DNA of 25,157 bases, from the NCBI GenBank assembly GCA_039807445.1, contig JBDHRG010000035.1:1-25157 (forward strand), written 5' to 3'. The notes below the pieces were generated by a model that was given only the letters and a program-made list of their open reading frames with translations, had not been told where the DNA came from and searched no databases. How positions within the stretch are numbered: the first letter of the stretch is position 1; every line of letters begins with the position of its first letter. The translations under genes were made by a program, and so were the position numbers. The DNA comes from JBDHRG01 sp039807445 (GTDB lineage Bacteria; Pseudomonadota; Gammaproteobacteria; Competibacterales; Competibacteraceae). Positions 7,411 to 14,290 of this stretch are shown piece after piece.

Positions 7411-7597
7411 CGCCCCACAAATGTTTTCAGCTTCGCCGCTTTGACAGCGTTTCGAGGCATCACTACGCTCTGTTTCGGTACGGCGAGTTCCGCCGGAACC
7501 GGTCGCAAGACCAGAAGCCTGTGGAGAGGTCGTGAGACCTGGGGGAGCATGCGGTCGCCTCGTCAGCGTAAAGCTCCCTGCTGTGGGGAGTTTTATT
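7411..7597 (+). ncRNA. Structured RNA, HEARO/omega-RNA-like, no adjacent ORF
   Basis: Pairings visible by eye form one multibranch structure. A closing stem joins CCCCACA (7413-7419) to TGTGGGG (7582-7588). Inside it are GCTTT/AAAGC (7438-7442 with 7570-7574) and CGAGGC/GCCTCG (7453-7458 with 7557-7562). The inner junction holds three hairpins: CGGCG/CGCCG (7481-7495), GGTC-GCAA-GACC (7501-7512) and AGGTC-GTGA-GACCT (7527-7540), the last two capped by GNRA tetraloops. The 3' end, a CTCCC...GGGAG hairpin followed by TTTTATT, and the preceding CCTGGGGGAGCA resemble IscB-associated HEARO (omega) RNAs as I recall them. That identity is inference. No IscB or TnpB coding sequence is nearby. It could also be an unrecognised riboswitch for the DUF2157 operon. 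The reading frames across it resemble no protein family I know. Confidence 0.55.
7574..7597 (+). terminator. Rho-independent-like terminator at RNA 3' end
   Basis: CTCCC (7574-7578) pairs with GGGAG (7586-7590), a 7-base loop, followed by TTTTATT. It competes with the long-range closing stem 7413-7419/7582-7588, so the two folds are mutually exclusive. Confidence 0.5.
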
Positions 7598-7607
7598 GGC
7601 GAAAACC

Positions 7608-7695
7608 AAGCCGTTCCCCCGGGCAGCCTCGGTGAAGCAGGAAGTCAGCTTCGAACCTGTTTGAGCGGGAACGAGCAAGTCTGACGGAACGGCTT
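7608..7695. repeat. 10-bp perfect inverted repeat spanning 88 bp
   Basis: AAGCCGTTCC (7608-7617) is exactly complementary to GGAACGGCTT (7686-7695). Inside, GTCAG (7644-7648) pairs with CTGAC (7681-7685). It follows the structured RNA directly and could be a second folded domain or the remaining end of the same mobile element. Nothing else is recognisable between 7696 and the DUF2157 start. Confidence 0.45.
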
Positions 7696-7734
7696 CTGTT
7701 CCACTGGGCGCACGTCCGTAGCCGCCCGAGCGAC

Positions 7735-8697
7735 ATGAACCGCACCGAGCTCGTCCGCCACCTCCACGCCCTCGCCGCCGCCGGCAAGCTCCCGCCGGCG
7801 GCACTGGCGCGTGCGCTTGCGCTCGCCGCACCCTCGTCCGTCGACTGGCGGCGCTTCCTCGAGCGGCTGCTCGCCGCGCTCGGCGGGCTGCTGTGCCTGG
7901 CGGGCGTGGTCTACTTCGTCGCCTGGAACTGGGCCGAGCTGCCGCGGCTGGTCAAGCTCGGGGTGCTCGAAGCCGGGCTGGTCCTGCTCGTGCTCGCCGC
8001 CGACCGGCTCGGGCTGGCGCGGCTGCCGGGCCGTCTGGCGCTGCTGCTGGCGGCGCTCGGCATCGGCCCGTTGCTGGCCGCCTACGGCCAGATCTACCAG
8101 ACCGGCGCTGACGGCTACGCGCTGTTCCGCGGCTGGGCGCTGCTGATGCTGCCGTGGGTGCTGGTCGGGCAGTCGGCGGCGCTGTGGCTGGCCTGGCTCG
8201 CGGTCGCCGACGCCGCGCTGGTGCTGTGGGGGCTGACGCACTACGGCTTCGAGCAAGCCTTTTACGGCGTGCCGCAGCAGGCGCTGCTGGCACTGAACCT
8301 CGCCGCGCTCGCCGGCTGGGAGCTCGTGCTGCGCCACCGCCGCGGCAGCCGCCTGGGGCCGCGGCTGATCGTCGCCGCGGCGGCGCTGCAGCTGACCGTG
8401 CTGGCGCTGAGCGGGATCTTCGACGACGCGGCGCCGCGCTGGATCGCCCCGGTCTGCGTCGCCGCGGCCGTCGCGGCCGCCGTGGTCTACCGCCGCGTCG
8501 TGCCCGACCTGCACCCGCTCGCCTGCCTCGCTGCGGCGCTGGTGGTGACGATCACCGCCGGGCTCGGCGAGGCGCTGCTCGAAGCCGACCACGATCTCGA
8601 CATCGCCGAATGGTTGCTGCTCGCGCTCGCCGTGGTCGGCCAGTCGGCGCTGGTCGGGCGTGTGCTCCGCCAGCTCGCCCGCGAACTGCCGCGATGA
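7735..8697 (+). CDS. DUF2157 integral membrane protein
   Basis: The 320-residue protein starts with a short soluble segment (1-45, MNRTELVRHLHALAAAGKLP), followed by roughly nine to ten hydrophobic helices rich in Leu and Ala. The first, LLAALGGLLCLAGVVYFVAWNW, ends in the AWNW signature typical of DUF2157. A conserved-looking loop AAYGQIYQTGADGYALFRGWALLMLPWVL follows near residue 120. No catalytic motif is known. The stop overlaps the next start (ATGA), and the third gene overlaps in turn, so the three are surely co-transcribed. The function of the trio is unknown; it occurs as a conserved set in many proteobacteria. The ribosome binding site is weak. Confidence 0.85.
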   Translation: MNRTELVRHLHALAAAGKLPPAALARALALAAPSSVDWRRFLERLLAALGGLLCLAGVVYFVAWNWAELPRLVKLGVLEAGLVLLVLAADRLGLARLPGRLALLLAALGIGPLLAAYGQIYQTGADGYALFRGWALLMLPWVLVGQSAALWLAWLAVADAALVLWGLTHYGFEQAFYGVPQQALLALNLAALAGWELVLRHRRGSRLGPRLIVAAAALQLTVLALSGIFDDAAPRWIAPVCVAAAVAAAVVYRRVVPDLHPLACLAAALVVTITAGLGEALLEADHDLDIAEWLLLALAVVGQSALVGRVLRQLARELPR

Positions 8698-9824
8698 CCC
8701 CGGAAGCGCTGTTCGCGCGGCTGCACGCCGAGGGCCTGGTCGATTCCCCGTTCGCGCCCGCGCCCGAGGCCGAGGCACGCGTACCCTGGACCGTGCGCGC
8801 GCTGCTCGGCGTCACCGGCTGGCTCGGCGCGCTGTTCTTCATCGGCTTCCTCGCCGCGCTGCTCGGCGAGCTGTGGTTCGACTCGCCGGCTGCGCTGCTC
8901 GGGCTCGGCACGCTGGCCGGGCTGACGTCGGCGGCGCTCGCGCGCAGCCGCGGCGGCGAATTGCGCGCGCAGTTCGCGCTGGCGCTGGGGCTCGCCGGTC
9001 TCGGCGCGATGTGCATCGCCGCCGCCGAGCTGCTCGACTTCCGCGCCACGGCGGTCGCGATCGCCACCGGCGCGATCGCGGGCACGGTCCTGTGGCTGAA
9101 CCGCGACCCGGTGCACCGCTTCCTGTGCGCGTTGCTCCTCGGCGGTGCGTGGATGGCGCTGTGCTGGACCGCGCTGCTCGGCGAGGACGCCTACCTCGAT
9201 CGGATCTTCGCACCTCGAGGAAACCTGGGCCGCGTCCCCCTCGCCGAGGCGCTCGGACTGGCGCCGCCCGCGCTCGGCGCCGTCTGGTTGTGGCTGGAGC
9301 CGCGCTGGCGCGCCGGCGCGCTCGCCGCGCTGCTCGAGCCGCTGGCCTGGGCGCTGACGCTGACGACGCTGGTGGCGCTGGGCTGGACGGTGCTGACGGG
9401 CTCGGCGCGCGCAGCGGAAGGCATCGAGATCCCCGGCCTCGCCGAGGCCTGGCTGGCCGCGCCCGGCAGCGGCGCGGTCGCGGCCGCGATGCTGGGCTGG
9501 ACCGTCTGGCGCCTGGCCGGCCCGCTGGCGCCGCGCCGACGGGGTCTGCTGCTCGCAGCCGCCGCGCTGTTCGTGGCACTGACGCTGCCGGCCCCGGGGC
9601 TGGCAGCGGCGCTGGCGCTGCTGCTGATCGGCTTCGCCACCGGCGAGCGCCTGCTGACGGCGCTCGCGGTGGCGTTCCTGCTCGCCTTCGGCGCGGCGTA
9701 CTACTACGCGCTCGCGCTCGGCCTGCTGGCCAAGTCGCTGGCGCTCGCCGGCTCGGGGATGGCCCTGCTCGCGCTGCGCCGGGTGCTGCCGCGGCTGATC
9801 GGCGGAGGCAGCGATGCGCACTGA
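8694..9824 (+). CDS. DUF4401 integral membrane protein
   Basis: The 376-residue protein (MTPEALFARLHAEGLV) has a short cytoplasmic N-terminus with a PWTVRALLGVTGWLGALFFIGF helix and about ten further membrane segments; charged loops such as LARSRGGELRAQ separate them. This is the usual DUF4401 architecture and position, between DUF2157 and GDYXXLXY proteins. The start at 8694 is chosen because it gives the ATGA overlap with the upstream stop and the right N-terminus; a longer open frame in the same phase, back to 8154, only shadows the upstream gene. No enzymatic residues are recognised. Probably a partner of the two flanking proteins in the inner membrane. Confidence 0.85.
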   Translation: MTPEALFARLHAEGLVDSPFAPAPEAEARVPWTVRALLGVTGWLGALFFIGFLAALLGELWFDSPAALLGLGTLAGLTSAALARSRGGELRAQFALALGLAGLGAMCIAAAELLDFRATAVAIATGAIAGTVLWLNRDPVHRFLCALLLGGAWMALCWTALLGEDAYLDRIFAPRGNLGRVPLAEALGLAPPALGAVWLWLEPRWRAGALAALLEPLAWALTLTTLVALGWTVLTGSARAAEGIEIPGLAEAWLAAPGSGAVAAAMLGWTVWRLAGPLAPRRRGLLLAAAALFVALTLPAPGLAAALALLLIGFATGERLLTALAVAFLLAFGAAYYYALALGLLAKSLALAGSGMALLALRRVLPRLIGGGSDAH

Positions 9825-10329
9825 ACGGCTGCGTCGGATCGGCCTGTGGGGCGGGCTGGCGCTGGTGCTCGGCGCGGTCGACGCGTCGATCTGGCAGCAG
9901 GAGCGGCTGCTCGCCGACGGCGCCGTGGTGCGCCTCGAGCTGGCGCCGGTCGACCCGCGCTCGCTGCTGCAGGGCGACTACATGGCGCTCGACTACGCGC
10001 TCGCGCGCGCGGCGCAGGCGGCGCGCGGCCGCGACTTCGCACGCGTCGAAGACGGCGTGCTGATCGTGGTGCTCGACGCCGAGCGCGTCGCGCGCTTGCG
10101 CCGCTTCGACGACGGCACCCCGCTCGCCGCCGACGAGCGGCGGCTGCGCTACCGCGTGCGCGACGGCCGGCTGCGGATCGCGACCGACGCCTGGTTCTTC
10201 CAGGAAGGCCACGCCGCGGTCTACGCGGCGGCCAGGTACGGCGAGCTGCGCGTCGCGCCCGACGGCGAAGCGCTGCTGACCGGGATGCTCGACCGGACTT
10301 TCGCGCCACTGGAACCGCCCCTCCCCTGA
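9814..10329 (+). CDS. GDYXXLXY domain protein
   Basis: This 171-residue protein has one N-terminal membrane helix (about 9-24, IGLWGGLALVLGAVDA) and a periplasmic domain that carries the eponymous motif GDYMALDY at 54-61. It ends after PDGEALLTGMLDRTFAPLEP. The start overlaps the DUF4401 stop by 11 bases, so translation is likely coupled. The family is of unknown function and nearly always accompanies DUF2157/DUF4401 genes, which suggests one membrane complex. Confidence 0.88.
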   Translation: MRTERLRRIGLWGGLALVLGAVDASIWQQERLLADGAVVRLELAPVDPRSLLQGDYMALDYALARAAQAARGRDFARVEDGVLIVVLDAERVARLRRFDDGTPLAADERRLRYRVRDGRLRIATDAWFFQEGHAAVYAAARYGELRVAPDGEALLTGMLDRTFAPLEPPLP

Positions 10330-10396
10330 GCCGCGGACGGATCGCACGCGGCGGCTACACTTCGGCCTGCGTCCACTCGCGTGCGGAGGCAGCGCC

Positions 10397-11093
10397 ATGA
10401 GCAGAACCACGCCCGGCGGCATCGCCTGGGAGGTCGCGGGCCAGGGCGAGCGGCGCTGCTGTTCCTGCCGGGCTGGTGCACCGGGCGCACGGTGTTCCGT
10501 GCACTGCTCGAGCACTGCAGCCGGCGCCGGCGCACGCTGGCGCTCGACTGGCGCGGCCACGGCGGCTCGGCTCCGGCCACGCACGACTTCGGCTCCACCG
10601 CGCTGGTCGACGATGCGCTGGCGGTGATCGAGACGAGCGACCCCGGGCACGTGGTGCCGGTCGCGCTGTCGCACGCCGGCTGGGTCGCGCTCGAGCTGCG
10701 CCGTCAGCTCGGCGCGCGCATCCCGAAGCTGGTGCTGCTCGAGTGGATCGTCAGCGAGGCACCGCCACCTTTCCTCGAGGCCTTGCAGGGTCTTCGCTCG
10801 CCGCAGCGCTGGCGGCAGACGGTCGAGGGCTTGTTCGGGCTGTGGCTGCACGGCGTCGAGCAGCCGGAGCTGGTGCGTTTCGTGCGCGAAGAGATGGGCG
10901 CTTACGATTTCCAGATGTGGTCGCGCGCGGCGCGTACGCGCAGCCCGACGACCCCGGCTATCTCGCCGCGCAGCAAGCCTTCGCCGCCGCGCATCCCTGG
11001 TTTACCGCGCGCAGGCCCGACGCGCGCAGCCACTTCCCGATGTTCGAGGTGCCCGAGGCGATCACCGAAGCGATCGAAGGCTTCGTCGGCTGA
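10397..11093 (+). pseudogene. Alpha/beta-hydrolase-fold gene, Hod/QDO-like, broken twice
   Basis: A continuous protein is spread over three frames. It starts MSRTTPGGIAWEVAGQGE from 10397 (good GGAGG upstream) and shifts at about 10450 into LLFLPGWCTGRTVF...DWRGHGGS...VALSHAGWVALELRRQLG. Near 10930-10936 it shifts again into AYAQPDDPGYLAAQQAFAAAHPWF...SHFPMFEVPEAI, stop at 11093. The pattern LSHAGW with LVLLEW and a late SHFP matches cofactor-independent 2,4-dioxygenases (Hod/QDO) and relatives of the alpha/beta fold. Inserting one base near 10450 mends the first break. At the second, about 25 residues normally found between WSRAAR and the QPDDPGY segment are missing, so it looks like an out-of-frame deletion and not a sequencing slip. 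The gene is probably dead. The substrate cannot be told. Confidence 0.75.
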
Positions 11094-11114
11094 ACAGCCG
11101 TGGAGCGGGCAGGC

Positions 11115-11144
11115 GGCGGATTAGGCCGAAGGCCATAACCCGCC
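11115..11144. repeat. REP-like palindrome
   Basis: GGCGGATTAGGCC (11115-11127), GAA, then GGCCATAACCCGCC (11131-11144) fold back on each other with one mismatch. It lies between the hydrolase pseudogene and the converging small reading frame behind lysA, a typical intergenic position for a repetitive extragenic palindrome or a bidirectional terminator. Copy number elsewhere cannot be seen from this window. Confidence 0.4.
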
Positions 11145-11182
11145 CTGCGGTACTGGTGTCCAGCCAGGACGCGCCGCAAAGA

Positions 11183-11344
11183 TCACGGCCGTTCCGCTTC
11201 CCGTGCCGCCTGCTGCTCGGCCGGAGAAACCTCGGGCGCCTGCTCGCGCAGGGTCCGCAAGGTGGCGACCGCGGCGGCTCGCCGCTGGCGTCGTTCTTCC
11301 TCCCCGACGGTCGTCTGCGGTTTTTCGGACGAATCGCCGCTCAC
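11183..11344 (-). CDS. Small charged hypothetical protein coupled to lysA
   Basis: A 53-codon frame starts with GTG overlapping the lysA stop by four bases (GTGA) and ends at 11183. The product is highly charged (EEERRQRRAAAVATLRTLRE, later SPAEQQAAREAERP) and would be mostly helical; it has no membrane segment. The stop-start overlap suggests translational coupling, but high-GC DNA makes open frames cheap and I know no family. It could be a chance frame. Confidence 0.35.
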   Translation of the reverse strand: MSGDSSEKPQTTVGEEERRQRRAAAVATLRTLREQAPEVSPAEQQAAREAERP

Positions 11345-12588
11345 GGCAGCACGTACTCCCCGGCGTACAGCTCCGCCAGCGTCTCGCGTTCGCGCACCAC
11401 CGCCACCTGCTCGCCGTCGACCATCAGCTCGACGGCGCGCGGGCGCGAGTTGTAGTTCGAAGCCATCGTGAAACCGTAGGCGCCGGCCGAGCGCACCGCC
11501 AGCAGGTCGCCGGGCTCGATCGCCAGTTCGCGCTGCTTGCCGAGGAAGTCGCCGGTCTCGCACACCGGGCCGACCACATCGTAGGTGCGCGGCATCACGT
11601 CGGTGCGCTGCACCGCCGGGACGATGTTCATCCACGCCGAGTACAGCGAGGGCCGGATCAGGTCGTTCATCGCCGCATCGACCACGGCGAAGTTCTTGTG
11701 CTCGCCGAGCTTCAGGAACTCGACCGTGGTCAGCAGGATGCCGGCGTTGCCGGCGATCGCGCGCCCCGGCTCGATCAGGATCTCGTAGGGCGTGCCGGCG
11801 AGCTTGCGCAGCACCGCGGCGGCGTGCTCGGCCGGCAGTGGCGGGGTCTCGTCGCGGTAGCGGATGCCGAGTCCGCCGCCGAGGTCGATGTGGTGCAGGT
11901 GTATGCCCTGCGCCTCGAGCTTGCGCACCAGCACCAGCAGGCGGTCGAGCGCGTCGATGAAGGGCTCGACCTGGATCAGCTGCGAGCCGATGTGGCAGTC
12001 GACGCCGACCAGCTCGAGGTCCGGCATGCCCGCGGCGCGGGCGTAGACGCGGGGTGCCTCCTCGATCGCGATGCCGAACTTGTTTTCCTTCAGCCCGGTG
12101 GAGATGTAGGGGTGGGTCAGCGCGTCGACGTCGGGGTTGACGCGCAGGCTGATCGGCGCGCGCTTGCCGAGGGTTGCTGCGACCGCCTGGATGCGCTCGA
12201 GCTCGGGCTCGCTCTCGACGTTGAAGCAGCGGATGCCGAGCGCGAGCGCGCGCGCGATCTCGTCTTCGCGCTTGCCGAGGCCCGAGAACACCACCTTGGC
12301 CGGGTCGCCGCCGGCGGCGAGCACGCGCTCGAGCTCGCCGCCCGAGACGATGTCGAAGCCCGAGCCGAGCTTCGCCAGCACGCTCAGGACGCCGAGGTTG
12401 CTGTTGGCCTTGACCGCGTAGCACACCAGGTGCGGATGCCCGGCCAGCGCCGCGTCGAAGGCGTGCCAGTGGCGCTCGAGCGTCGCGCGCGAATAGACGT
12501 AGGCGGGAGTGCCGAAGCGGCGGGCGATGTCGGCGACGTCGACGTGTTCGGCGTACAACCGTCCGTCATGATAGTTGAAGTAGTCCAT
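11341..12588 (-). CDS. lysA: Diaminopimelate decarboxylase
   Basis: The 415-residue protein is a PLP-dependent fold-type III decarboxylase that converts meso-diaminopimelate to L-lysine and CO2, the last step of lysine synthesis. The PLP lysine is Lys60 in CYAVKANSN. GFDIVSGGELERVL and the VNPDVDALTHPYISTGLKENKFGI stretch are typical LysA, HHIDLGGGLGIRY and EPGRAIAGNAG bind the phosphate, and GPVCETGDFLG carries the catalytic Cys from the partner subunit. Length is normal. It lies 15 bases after lptM on the minus strand, the standard lptM-lysA order in beta- and gammaproteobacteria. dapF, often next, is absent here. Confidence 0.97.
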   Translation of the reverse strand: MDYFNYHDGRLYAEHVDVADIARRFGTPAYVYSRATLERHWHAFDAALAGHPHLVCYAVKANSNLGVLSVLAKLGSGFDIVSGGELERVLAAGGDPAKVVFSGLGKREDEIARALALGIRCFNVESEPELERIQAVAATLGKRAPISLRVNPDVDALTHPYISTGLKENKFGIAIEEAPRVYARAAGMPDLELVGVDCHIGSQLIQVEPFIDALDRLLVLVRKLEAQGIHLHHIDLGGGLGIRYRDETPPLPAEHAAAVLRKLAGTPYEILIEPGRAIAGNAGILLTTVEFLKLGEHKNFAVVDAAMNDLIRPSLYSAWMNIVPAVQRTDVMPRTYDVVGPVCETGDFLGKQRELAIEPGDLLAVRSAGAYGFTMASNYNSRPRAVELMVDGEQVAVVRERETLAELYAGEYVLP

Positions 12589-12603
12589 GGAGCGTCCGTG
12601 GTT

Positions 12604-12738
12604 CTAGCGCGAAGTCTGCCTGGCCTTGGGCGGGGTCTGGTCGGGCAGGTACAGCGGCCCCTTCTGACCGCAGCCGGACGCCGCGAGCAAGACCGCGCAG
12701 ACGAGCAGGACGGATCCAAGCGGGCGGATAGAGGGCAT
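12604..12738 (-). CDS. lptM: LptM (YifL) small lipoprotein
   Basis: The 44-residue precursor has an N-terminal signal (PLGSVLLVCAVLL), the lipobox AASGC with Cys23, and the family core CGQKGPLYLP at the start of the mature lipoprotein. LptM assists oxidative maturation of the LptD/E lipopolysaccharide translocon in E. coli. The start at 12738 is supported by GGAG nine bases upstream; the open frame extends further, without family similarity. It directly precedes lysA and shares its operon. Confidence 0.9.
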   Translation of the reverse strand: MPSIRPLGSVLLVCAVLLAASGCGQKGPLYLPDQTPPKARQTSR

Positions 12739-12767
12739 GGTCGTCACTCCGAAAGGCCGGATCGGCG

Positions 12768-12797
12768 AGTATACCCGTCCATGCGGCTGCCTATACT
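12768..12797. promoter_or_regulatory. Divergent face-to-face promoters (lptM/esterase)
   Basis: AGTATA at 12768-12773 is TATACT on the minus strand and TATACT occurs at 12792-12797 on the plus strand. Both lie within the dyad GGCGAGTATA...TATACTCCGCC between the divergent lptM and carboxylesterase genes. Each suits a -10 box, giving leaders of about 23 and 30 bases; the -35 boxes are poor. RNA polymerase could not occupy both at once. Confidence 0.4.
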
Positions 12798-12833
12798 CCG
12801 CCACAGACCCGCTTTACCAGGAACGAGACGCAC

Positions 12834-13517
12834 ATGAGCGAACCGCTGCCAACGCTCGAGATCGACCCCGCCGTTCCGGCGACCGCCTGCGTGATCTGGC
12901 TGCACGGCCTCGGCGCCGACGCCAGCGACTTCGAAGCCGTGGTGCCCGAGCTCGGCCTGCCGCCGCACCTGCCGGTGCGTTTCGTGTTTCCGGACGCGCC
13001 GGTGCGCCCGGTGACGCGCAACGCCGGCTACGCGATGCGCGCCTGGTACGACGTCTACGCCGCCGATACGCCGCGCATCGAGGACGAGGCCGGCATCCGC
13101 GACTCCGGCCAGCGCCTGCGCACGCTGCTCGACCGCGAAGTCGCGCGCGGCATCCGCGCGCAGCGCATCGTGCTGGCCGGTTTTTCGCAAGGCGCGGCGA
13201 TGACGCTGCACGTCGGGTTGCGCTACCCCGAGCCGCTGGCCGGGCTGCTGGCGCTGTCGGGCTACCTGCCGCTGGCCGACAGCGTCGCCGAAGAGCGATC
13301 GGCGGCCAACCAGGGCACCCCGATCCTGCTCGCCCACGGCACCGACGACGACGTCGTCCGCCCCTCGCGCGGGCGCGACGCGCGCGGCCGCCTGCTCGCG
13401 CTCGGCTACGCCGTCGCCTGGCGCGAATACCCGATGGGCCACGAAGTGTGCTGGGCCGAGATCCGCGACGTCGGCGCCTGGCTCACCGGTGTATTGCTTG
13501 GCATGGATTCTGCTTAA
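12834..13517 (+). CDS. Carboxylesterase/phospholipase-type alpha/beta hydrolase
   Basis: The 227-residue protein belongs to the abhydrolase_2 group (carboxylesterase, acyl-protein thioesterase type). It has LHGLGADASDFE (oxyanion region, about 24-34), the nucleophile elbow GFSQG with Ser118, LLAHGTDDDVVRP (Asp171 or 172) and YPMGHEVC (His203). Length is typical. No signal peptide, so cytoplasmic. It hydrolyses short acyl esters in studied relatives; the native substrate is unknown. It is divergent from lptM-lysA and followed by an OmpA-like gene with its own likely promoter. The start ATG is the first in frame, with AGGAACGAG upstream. Confidence 0.9.
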   Translation: MSEPLPTLEIDPAVPATACVIWLHGLGADASDFEAVVPELGLPPHLPVRFVFPDAPVRPVTRNAGYAMRAWYDVYAADTPRIEDEAGIRDSGQRLRTLLDREVARGIRAQRIVLAGFSQGAAMTLHVGLRYPEPLAGLLALSGYLPLADSVAEERSAANQGTPILLAHGTDDDVVRPSRGRDARGRLLALGYAVAWREYPMGHEVCWAEIRDVGAWLTGVLLGMDSA

Positions 13518-13523
13518 TACTAT
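13494..13523 (+). promoter_or_regulatory. Possible sigma-70 promoter of OmpA-like gene
   Basis: TTGCTT (13494-13499) and TACTAT (13518-13523) are 18 bases apart and lie in the last codons of the esterase gene and the short gap after it, 47 bases before the OmpA-like start. Each box has four matches to consensus. Confidence 0.4.
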
Positions 13524-13569
13524 CCGCATCCGGCAGCGCCGGCCTTCGTGAAATCAGGAGACACCAGGG

Positions 13570-14271
13570 ATGATTCGGAACCAGAAGCGGCTCGCGATCT
13601 CGGGCATCGTCCTCGCCTTTGCCCTCGGCGGCTGTGCGCAACAGGGCGGCTATAGCGGCGGCAGTTCCGGCGGTGCCCCCGCCGGCAGCCAGGGGCAGAT
13701 GAGCAACACCAGCAAGGGCGCGATCGCTGGCGGCGTGATCGGCGCGCTGGCGGGCGGCCTGACCCAGGGTCACGACAAGGCCAAGCGCGCGCTGATCGGC
13801 GCCGGCATCGGCGCGCTGGCCGGCGCCGCGGTCGGCAACTACATGGACAGGCAGGAACAGCAGATGCGCCAGCAGCTCGCCGGCTCGGGCGTCGAGGTCA
13901 GCCGCCAGGGTGACAACGTGGTGCTGAACCTGCCCGAGAACCTGACCTTCGACACCGGCAGCGCCAAGCTCAAGCCCGCCGCGCAAGCCGAGCTGAACAA
14001 GGTCGCCGCGGTGCTGAAGCAGAACCCGCAGACCGTCGTCGACGTGTCGGGGCACACCGACAGCACCGGCTCCGACGCGGTCAACAATCCGCTGTCGCAG
14101 AAGCGCGCCGGCGCGGTCGCCGCCTACCTGGTGCGCGACGGCGTGCCGCAGAGCCGCCTGGTCGTCAACGGCTACGGCGCCAGCCGCCCGATCGCCGACA
14201 ACGCCACCGACGCCGGCCGCGCCGCCAACCGCCGCGTCGAAATCACGCTGCTGCCGCTGACGCAGGGGTGA
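13570..14271 (+). CDS. OmpA-family lipoprotein with glycine zipper
   Basis: The 233-residue precursor has a signal peptide and lipobox (FALGGC, Cys22), a Gly/Ser-rich linker, glycine-zipper repeats (about 50-95: KGAIAGGVIGALAGG and GAGIGALAGAAVGNY) and an OmpA-like peptidoglycan-binding domain (about 115-233). The domain includes LTFDTGSAKLKP, VSGHTDSTGSD, NPLSQKRAGAVAAYL and a final NRRVEITL. This is the YiaD/Pal-like architecture: an outer-membrane lipoprotein tethered to the cell wall. GGAGACACCAGGG lies upstream of the ATG. Length and motifs are complete. Confidence 0.92.
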   Translation: MIRNQKRLAISGIVLAFALGGCAQQGGYSGGSSGGAPAGSQGQMSNTSKGAIAGGVIGALAGGLTQGHDKAKRALIGAGIGALAGAAVGNYMDRQEQQMRQQLAGSGVEVSRQGDNVVLNLPENLTFDTGSAKLKPAAQAELNKVAAVLKQNPQTVVDVSGHTDSTGSDAVNNPLSQKRAGAVAAYLVRDGVPQSRLVVNGYGASRPIADNATDAGRAANRRVEITLLPLTQG

Positions 14272-14290
14272 TGGCAACAGAACCGGACGC

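Noticed and set aside
7411..7597. 6S RNA
   Set aside because: Length and end-pairing fit, but the large central bubble and promoter-like strands of 6S RNA are absent and three hairpins occupy the interior.
7640..7665. tRNA or tRNA-like T-loop (CTTCGAACC)
   Set aside because: The T-loop-like string has no matching acceptor, anticodon or D arms around it.
8154..8693. N-terminal extension of the DUF4401 protein
   Set aside because: The extension is the out-of-frame reading of the DUF2157 gene; the start at 8694 gives the family N-terminus and an ATGA overlap.
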